64,000 bases of DNA from positions 26,481-90,480 of the forward strand of contig LLEY01000215.1 of assembly GCA_001414485.1 (NCBI GenBank), in the 5' to 3' direction. The notes under the pieces were generated by a model. That model saw only the letters and a list, made by a program, of their open reading frames with translations, did no database searches and had not been told where the DNA came from. Shown here in pieces: positions 57,881-64,000 of this stretch (its first letter is position 1; the number at the start of each line of letters is the position of its first letter). Made by a program: the position numbers and the translations under genes. This DNA comes from Calycina herbarum. Its lineage: Eukaryota > Ascomycota > Leotiomycetes > Helotiales > Pezizellaceae.

Positions 57881-58810
57881 ATGGCCTACGCTAGGGACCA
57901 TGCGAAATTGCCAAACAAATATTCTGTCGGACATACTCGTGTGTTCGTCGAACCATTACAAATCTGCAAGACGCCGCTGGCTATAGGTGGCTCGGGCCAA
58001 CTCTACAAGGCTATGTCAGAAGCTGGGAAATGGTACTGTGTTAAAATGGTAGGCTTTCCTCTTACTTTAGCTACAGTCTCTTGTTAATAGACACTATAGT
58101 TCAAGCCATATGACAAAGATACTCGAGAATGGGACCGAAGATTGTTGTCGCAAAGGAACATTTCAATATCAGACGCAGATCTCGATAGCTGTTTTGACCC
58201 ATGGCATCGTGAGAGTCGTGTCTACGAACACATCGATGATTTTATCAAGGGTCCGACACGCTACTTGTTCCTAGAGTATTATGGGACTATCACACTCTCA
58301 TACTCAGCTTGCCCTGACGCATGGTGTCAAAAGTTCTCGGATCACGGAGGAGTCTATGGCATCGTTCTTGAGTTGATTGAACAACCACGCTCTTGTCAGA
58401 TACTACAAGAAGTTGACTTGAATGACTCCTTTATCACTATGACGAAGCAGCTCTGGACTGAAATAAAGGATCATGAGTACATTCATATCTTTGTCCACCT
58501 ATATGAAATGGTCGATCTTCTACATCAAATCAACATCATTCACGCTGATGTCAAGCCAGATAACTTAGCTGATTATGACATTACGAAGAGTTCTGTGCTT
58601 TTTGACTTCAGCAGTTCCTGGGTCTATACAGATAACCTCCCTTGTCTTGATCCATTTAAGAGGAAGCCAAGAACCCTTGATGAGCGTAGAGACGGAGAGC
58701 TAGATGCCGTCAGACAATTCGTGATTAGGTATACAAACCTTCTCTGCCTTCGATCGAGTAGCTCACCTTATATAGGGAGAGTGCTGGCGGTAGTGCGATA
58801 CAACTCTTGA
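57881..58810 (+). CDS. Atypical protein kinase-like protein, 292 aa, 2 exons
   Basis: Exons 57881-58048 and 58100-58810. The intron (GTAGGC...TTAATAGACACTATAG, 51 nt) is phase 0. Glycine-loop-like GGSGQLYKA and the strand with a candidate ATP lysine (WYCVKM) lie at about residues 36-57. The hinge-like VLELIEQPRS comes later. The catalytic loop HADVKPDN is intact at about 212-219. The metal-binding DFG is DFS (VLFDFSSSW). A short C-lobe remainder has DERRDGELDAVRQF. The N-lobe is compressed and the activation segment/APE is not visible, so it may be a pseudokinase or a fungal kinase-like clade. An alternative 3' splice donor (GTATAC, about 58729) could change the last 27 residues. Confidence 0.75.
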
Positions 58811-59025
58811 AAGGAAAATTTCAGAGTTCGATAGATTGCCAACGTTGCAAAAATGTAATGAAGAAAATAACTACAGAGTGATATCAGCTAGATATCCACG
58901 GGAGGTAATATAACCTATAATAATTGTTTCTATATCATTGAATAAATCCCCTGCTAATTTGAGTAGTTCGACTTCAGTAAACCAGCACTCTTTGGTTTCG
59001 AGCCAGCTCTGTTCCCGGACTAAAA

Positions 59026-59547
59026 TCATCTCCTTCCGAAGACCCTCAAAGACCCGAAGACCCAATGAGCAATTTTCATATCGTATTCGACTCCCACATA
59101 CTCCGCAAAGATTGCTCGAACCTGACACCAGAACTTCACGTTCCCCCGATTATTTTCAATACATCCCCATGCATACTCGAGATCACGCCATACCAGGACC
59201 TCCTTCACAAGCAACGGCGGCAGATTCGCCTTTGATTTTTTTTCCTTGGCTCTTCCAAGTTGCGTTCGTCCTCCCAAACTCGTGGCAGCTCTGGCTGCTT
59301 GAACTTCGTGTGCTCCTTGACTACCTGGGTGATCGGGAGGTAAGCTGAACTCGAGTTTGTCGAGATTTGAGGGAGCAGACGTAGAGGTTGAGGTGTGGTT
59401 GGAGAAGGGCACACGTACGATCTTGCCGTGCTTGCCTTTCTCCCGCTTTTTCTTTCGAGGCTGTTGACAATTTTGAATGGCGAACCATCTAGAATCTGGC
59501 CATTTCACCGAATAAAAATCTGGAAACTCGCAATAGAATCTACACAC
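59026..59547 (-). CDS. Hypothetical protein, 173 aa, possibly partial
   Basis: Opens with MCRFYCEFPDFYSVKWPDSRW, followed by a strongly basic patch (RKKKREKGKHGK, nuclear-localisation-like), then WCQVRAIFAEYVGVEYDMKIAHW. Near the 3' end another frame (59128-58871) continues with protein-like sequence (FEGLRKEMILVREQSWLETK), which could be reached by an intron from about 59120 to 59039. No family recognised. Confidence 0.4.
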   Translation of the reverse strand: MCRFYCEFPDFYSVKWPDSRWFAIQNCQQPRKKKREKGKHGKIVRVPFSNHTSTSTSAPSNLDKLEFSLPPDHPGSQGAHEVQAARAATSLGGRTQLGRAKEKKSKANLPPLLVKEVLVWRDLEYAWGCIENNRGNVKFWCQVRAIFAEYVGVEYDMKIAHWVFGSLRVFGRR

Positions 59548-60026
59548 CGTTTAACGTCTTTGAATTTAAGTGCTGTTTCCGGTTTCATGAAAATCAGCCG
59601 GTGAAGATGGTGAATTTCTATCATGAATTTCTGTCGCTTACAAAGAGTTTTGGACTAGTTCCGATTCGAATTATGACGTATCTGGCACCCTGCAACTTTT
59701 TGCTGCTTCAGGCTTCACATTATTATATAAGCCGCACGCACAGCCAAGGTGTGCGACAAGGCCGTCCAAGATAGGCTGTTTTCGGTCAGTGTGGTATCTC
59801 TCGATCTTCGGTTGATCTGTATATCTTGGCAAGGGTTGAGGCTGCAGTCAACATTGGGAATGAAAGGATCTCAATTCGGTCTGCATAAGAAAATGCTGAG
59901 TTCTCTCGTCGAATGAAACATTTGAATTAAGTGCTTGCTGTTTGCTATCAAATTTCAAACCCGTAATGTAAAGTAACGCCGAACTCCAACAATAAACATG
60001 ATTTAAATCAAAATTCATAACCAATT
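59548..60026. other. Intergenic, no supported gene
   Basis: Between two minus-strand genes. Nothing coding or repetitive recognised. Confidence 0.4.
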
Positions 60027-60774
60027 CTAAGGGCGAAGTCGATATAAAGTCATTGGATCAATATCTCTAGCCGGTTCGAGAGAACAAAATGAACACAAAT
60101 GAATGTTCTGCAGATGCGAACACTGCTCTAGCGGACTATCATACATATTCGGATCTCCCTCGGCAAACTTGAGAACAACGGATCGAAGATTCAATAACCT
60201 CAGAAAACAGTGGTTGAATTCATGTGTGACCGGCTCAGCTGAGAGATAGGTGATTGTTCGCAAATGTGGAAGTGTTTGCGTCATTTTCCGAATTCCAATC
60301 GCGCTCAAAGGCTTCTGTACTCCAGCAGGGCGAATAGTTCGATAGTTTGGCAAGGTTGGAAAATAGATGGCGATATGTTGTAATTGAGAAAAAGCAGGAA
60401 ACGGGAACTCTGTTCGTGGCTCAAAGTATCCAAGGCAGGGGAAGATGGACGGCGGAATGAAGAGTGTCGAGCGAAAAGTTGAAATAGCCAGCGAAATGAC
60501 CACCGTGGTTCAACTCTTCATATATCTTTAATCCATATTGACGAGATTCGTGGCAAAGTTGCAAGACGAGAGGGATAGCTCGTCTCTCCACTGTAACTTG
60601 GAGCGCGAGATTCGAGTCGTTCGCGGGGGCTGGTCGAGAGGAATACTCTGGCCGAGAGAGCTTCTCGATAAACTCGTCTTCGCCCTTGACACATAGTTTT
60701 GCTGTGAAAGGCTCATCATCAATCAGTGCCCAAAATTTCCAACGGATTTCGTAAGGAAGGAGGGAGAACGACAT
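60027..60774 (-). pseudogene. 2EXR-like gene with a one-base frameshift
   Basis: The start ATG is 60774. The N-terminus SFSLLPYEIRWKFWALI (residues 2-18), VLQLCHESRQYGLKIYE and YFNFSLDTL are the usual 2EXR elements. The frame then fails. The expected continuation (FIPPSIFPCLGYFEPRTEF) is found one frame over from about 60460 down to the stop at 60027, ending in a Leu-rich block (LQHIAIYF, LRSVVLKFAEGD). Loss of one base in the short A-run at 60459-60462 explains it. It is the second broken 2EXR gene in the window. Confidence 0.65.
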
Positions 60775-61284
60775 GGTTATTTTTACAAACCAGATCAGGG
60801 CCCCGGAGGTTAATATGCAGTCAGGCTCAAAAACCAACATCGGGATCGGCCAATCAGATGGTTAGTCATGGGTCTTTTTGCTTTTTATAAAGAAGGCATT
60901 CCATTGGACAGGATACCCAAAATCGGAAGTGGGGTCTGCCCTTTGAAGTGCGGCTTGTTTTCAGGTGCGGCTTGTTTTCAGGTCAATAAGATGGTGCTTC
61001 TCGAATCTTGATTCCATAAAGCAAAACCGGAAGTGGAGTTTACCATTACGTATTTTCAGGTCAATAAGATGATGTATTTTAGATGTTTTTGCTTCTTAGA
61101 GGGATTCCATTGGATGGGATTGGTGCAGGGGCACGCTCGCAGAGTCCAAATCAACTTAAATATTAACGCTTTTCAATTTTCGAATATTAAGTTCGTAGTA
61201 CAGGAAATTGGCATCACATAGTAAATAGAAAAGGACGCGTTGAAATTTAAGTAACCAAATAACCACAACCCACTAACAGAACTG
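60775..61284. other. Intergenic with short duplications
   Basis: GTGCGGCTTGTTTTCAGGT is repeated at 60950 and 60965, and TTTTCAGGTCAATAAGATG recurs at about 60971 and 61053. No gene. Confidence 0.5.
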
Positions 61285-61308
61285 GCCAGATGGCGGAGTG
61301 GTTAACGC
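61285..61308 (+). other. tRNA 5'-end relic (Leu/Ser-like)
   Basis: GCCAGATGGCGGAGTGGTTA followed by ACGC looks like the acceptor and D-arm of a type II tRNA, with an A-box (TGGCGGAGTGG). No anticodon arm, T-arm or B-box follows, so it is a fragment. Confidence 0.5.
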
Positions 61309-61360
61309 TAGCATAAATAAGAGAGAGAGAGTTGGCCAATTGACCTAGAGTGTGGAGAAA

Positions 61361-61554
61361 ATGAAGGAACTGGTTGAGCGTAGGGAGGAAAATGAAGGCA
61401 GGATGGAATCAGAACTACTTATTTCAGAACTGGCGAGATTGGTAAATATATAGAATTGGCTTGATTTAGAGATGACAATTAAGCTAACGTCGTGTTCTAG
61501 GATGCTGGTAGCCTGGGCACCAACGAAAGGTTCCATCTGCACATCGCGGATTAG
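61361..61554 (+). CDS. Small Glu-rich protein candidate, 44 aa, 2 exons
   Basis: Exon 61361-61441, intron 61442-61500 (GTAAAT...AGCTAACG...TTCTAG), exon 61501-61554. It encodes MKELVERREENEGRMESELL and a short tail. It may be only the 3' end of a longer former gene. A decayed counterpart with the same intron lies at 54112-54308. Both are convergent with a copy of the WNW/VWRK family gene. Confidence 0.4.
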
Positions 61555-61631
61555 GGAACGAGGGTTTGGTGTCGTTGGTTCGTCAAAGCTAGTTGAAGGC
61601 GTTAGTTTTGTAGTGACGAGGATTCCAAACT

Positions 61632-62590
61632 TTATACCTGGTAGCTCCAATCCACAAGATCAACCATAAACTCTCCGTTCAGTAGTGTTTTGCACGCACA
61701 GTGTCGAGATTTTCGGTTGAACTGCGCAATTCGATTATGTGCAATGGCCAAGAAGATAATTTTCCTTGGCCCCATTTTATCCACAACATCCGTTCCATCG
61801 ACCTTTGTGGGAAGCTTCCAGAAGCTGCTATATCCCTCCCTTTCTTCGTTTTGGATCAGAACCATTGCTTCATCTGCTTCGAGGTGCGCCGTCTTCCAGA
61901 AACGATCAGTTTGACGTAACCCAGCAGAAGAAGAGATCTCTTCTTCGGACTGCTTGGTAGAGGATGAGTATGCGGACTTGTCTTTGAAACTTGTGTCTTG
62001 GGCTCTTTGAATCCTTTCGTGAACTTTTCGAACGAAGTTCAGCCCATTCTCGCCTACAATATCCGGGAGAAGATTGAATGATTCCGCTTGACGATCATTA
62101 ATCTTAAGAACATAAATGACGCTATAGGTGTTAGTACTGAAGAATGAATTGTTTAGATTACTTACTAGGTCGTCGTATAGTAGTCAAGCCCAACCTCAGT
62201 TGGGTATTTTCTCCAAACCATAGGACCAAACCTGAGTCCAGCAAGCTCTGCAACGCGAACTAACCAGTTCCATTTTCCGTCTTTTTTCCCTAAAGCTGAA
62301 CTCCAAGAGAAAAATTCAAGATCCGTGTACGATTCAGCTACGATCGCTGCATCGTTTGTATTCCAAGATGTGCAATAGACGTCAAAGTTTTGGCAGCGTG
62401 TAAGAGAGTCAGATTTGTTGTCGAGCTGAAGATACAAATCTTTGCCCTCCAATGCCTCGGATGAAGCAAACTGATCTTTTACATTCTGAAGCAAAGGACT
62501 TGTACCAGGTCCGGCCAACCCTTTGACTGAAGTCAAAAGCCATGGATTGTTTTGTTGATCGCAGATATATTGAATGAGTGCTAAATCCAT
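61632..62590 (-). CDS. Family protein copy 2 (unknown function), about 319 aa, N-terminally shorter
   Basis: Exons (minus) are about 62590-62166 and 62121-61632. The intron 62122-62165 (GTAAGT...GTACTAAC...CTATAG, 44 nt) splits a Tyr codon exactly as in copy 1. The shared core is FDVYCTSWNTNDAAIVAES, LEFFSW, KWNWLVRVAE, FGPMVWRK, then IVGENGLNFV and PRKIIFLAIAHNRIAQFNRK. It starts at ATG 62590 (MDLALIQYICDQQ) or upstream. About 170 residues of the copy 1 N-terminus are missing, so it may be partial. An alternative donor CAG/GTATAA at the 3' end (61633) could extend it into 61345-61630. Confidence 0.65.
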
Positions 62591-62666
62591 AACTGGTGTC
62601 AAAGGTGACAAGTCTTGCCCTGTGGCATGGTCATTGTAATGACCAATGCTTAGTGATAGTCAGCTT

Positions 62667-63008
62667 TCATGCTCTGTTGTATAAAGAAAAGAAGCCATAC
62701 ATATGGAACATTCGGTCCCAAAAGGGGCAATCCGTAATGAATTTGGTATTGAAGGTCTTCTCACAAAAGATACATCCCAAATTCAAAGGTGGATCGCCAT
62801 TGTTGATACCAAGATATCTCCAATGCTCTAGGAAGTGATAGGCCCAGGCTAGCCCATCATGAATTGAAAATTGACGAGTGCAGACAGGGAACTCGCAAGG
62901 GATCCATTCAGGGTCCAATTGTAAAGAACTTCTTGCAATAACAGGTCGAGACGTTGTGGTCGTAGGAGTATGTACAGAGACATAGGAAATGAAGATGAAG
63001 TCGACCAA
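62667..63008 (-). CDS. Hypothetical Cys/His-containing protein, 113 aa
   Basis: An ATG-like opening MVDFIFISYVSVHTPT, then CEFPVCTRQFSIHDGLAW with a nearby HFLEHW, and CIFCEKTF...DCPFW. This Cys/His spacing suggests one or two diverged C2H2-like zinc-binding sites. It ends at TGA 62667, just upstream of copy 2 on the same strand. It could be a 5' exon of that gene, but no donor was seen. Unknown function. Confidence 0.45.
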   Translation of the reverse strand: MVDFIFISYVSVHTPTTTTSRPVIARSSLQLDPEWIPCEFPVCTRQFSIHDGLAWAYHFLEHWRYLGINNGDPPLNLGCIFCEKTFNTKFITDCPFWDRMFHMYGFFSLYNRA

Positions 63009-63119
63009 GGCATGATGCGGGGTCGAACCTTCCTTTTCACTCCGTTGAGTTTGCCCTCAGACACCGCGATGGGCCTAGGCGATGAGGCGACACAAATATA
63101 TTTCTTTTGGTGCTCCCCT

Positions 63120-63262
63120 ACTAATAAAAGGTCCGGACTTATTGAGGGGCAAAACAGATGTACTATTGGAAGCTATCTACAGTGGCACTTTGGGGCCATA
63201 TGGTTGTCCCGGCGCTAACTAGGGGTGGTTGTATCCATCGCTTGAGCCACCCTATTTGTCTC
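63120..63262. repeat. Dispersed repeat copy B (inverted relative to 23440-23540)
   Basis: Reverse complement shares long blocks with the 23.4 kb copy, plus an extra AGATAGCTTCCAATAG-type segment. Confidence 0.8.
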
Positions 63263-63840
63263 TACTCCACTTTCCCCCCCAGCATTGTCGCAGATCTGGT
63301 ACGGACGTGCAACCGTGGTCGGTACCACCGATCTGGCCATTGGCTGGCTGGCTGACACACCCCGTCGCGGCAAGAACGTGATGTGAGACGTATTGTTCTA
63401 GGCCGTTGACATATCAGAAAACCTTCATTCTTCCTCCACACCAACACCAACACCAACACCAGCACTTTCCACTTTCCCACTTTCCTCTTGGCAGCTGAAC
63501 TCTTTCACCGGATCTCCGGATGCGCTGAGAATGAGAACCCTTATTTTTGTGGCTTTTCGCGCTGGAATTGAGAATCCCTGTGGGTAGAGCTTTCGCCCGC
63601 GGATCACTACCCGCCCTAACCGCGCAGAATTATATTATGCCAGAATTGGAAGCTGATTGCTTGGGAAAATGGAGGCTGCCATGCCATGCCATGCCAGCCT
63701 TGTTCTCCCCTCCATCTTTTTTCTCCATCTTTTTTCTCCATCTTTTTTCTTACTGGTACGGAGTACTGGACGATATGCGGCCAAGGCTTGCAAGACAATG
63801 GGCCAGCGCATTTGGGGGCTGGGGGCTATCCCTCCCCCTA
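63263..63840. other. Intergenic with simple repeats
   Basis: CACCAACACCAACACCAACA at about 63437-63460, GCCATGCCATGCCATGCC at 63679-63696 and TCTTTTTTCTCCA units at 63715-63750. No gene supported. Confidence 0.5.
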
Positions 63841-63904
63841 ATTACATTGTATGCGCGCGGTCGTTTTAGTATGGCAAATGTCTCTGTGCACCGTACAACG
63901 TAAT
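63841..63904. mobile_element. MITE-like element, 64 bp with about 11-13 bp terminal inverted repeats
   Basis: Starts ATTACATTGTATG and ends with CGTACAACGTAAT, which is an imperfect inverted repeat. The core matches (inverted) the copies at 34975, 35832 and 35964. The similarity continues to about 63990 (AAGCATCCATTTTGAG), so the mobile or duplicated unit may be about 150 bp. Confidence 0.65.
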
Positions 63905-63915
63905 CAGGAATTCGG

Positions 63916-63938
63916 GGGCGGGGGGGGGGGGGGGGGGA
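63916..63938. repeat. G-run (over 20 G with one C)
   Basis: Homopolymer tract at the window end, inside the dispersed repeat. Length is likely variable or assembly-limited. Confidence 0.9.
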
Positions 63939-64000
63939 GTAACACAGCAGCAAACTCAAAATGGATGCTTAGTGGCATCTAACGAACTATAACACTACTC

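Overview
The window looks like a gene-bearing stretch of a filamentous ascomycete genome, most likely Leotiomycetes/Helotiales (inference). Genes carry short introns of 44-67 nt with GTAAGT-like donors and CTAAC/CTGAC branch sites. The transposons have been converted to very AT-rich DNA in which TGG and CAG/CAA codons became stops, the signature of repeat-induced point mutation (RIP). The one landmark gene, SLA2, usually flanks the mating-type locus in Pezizomycotina. No alpha-box or HMG MAT gene and no APN2 was recognised in the window.

Layout. 1-9240: RIP-degraded transposon island, with a minus-strand Tad/I-type LINE (1-5540) abutting a truncated Ty3/gypsy fragment (5550-8950). 9240-15350: a decayed gene remnant, two orphan/F-box-like genes and a frameshifted 2EXR-like gene. 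15949-25755: the conserved core, with SLA2 (5 exons, 1059 aa), an Nvj2/TEX2-type PH-SMP lipid-transfer protein (954 aa) and a bZIP factor. 25756-28176: repeats and a hAT transposase relic. 28177-37417: accessory genes, including a six-exon orphan with a Val-Asp-His minisatellite in its first exon, a broken C2H2 zinc-finger gene, an AreA GATA-like (DUF1752) protein and a protein with a Gln-Phe-rich tail. 37612-40500: an SF1 (UPF1/DNA2-like) helicase pseudogene, one reading frame with four stops. 40970-51900: second transposon island, with a solo LTR (TSD GATAT), a 5'-truncated plus-strand copy of the same LINE, and a complete RIP-degraded gypsy element (45581-51431, TSD TAAAC). 51900-64000: fast-evolving accessory DNA with small orphans, a duplicated gene family (two copies sharing an identical intron position and a convergent small partner), an atypical kinase-like gene, another frameshifted 2EXR gene and dispersed MITE-like repeats.

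The SLA2/PH-SMP pair is housekeeping (endocytosis and membrane-contact lipid transfer). The rest is a mosaic of lineage-specific genes, relics and repeats, several repeated in inverted orientation 30-40 kb apart. All gene models were spliced by eye. Phase agreement between exons is the main support, and no database search was possible.
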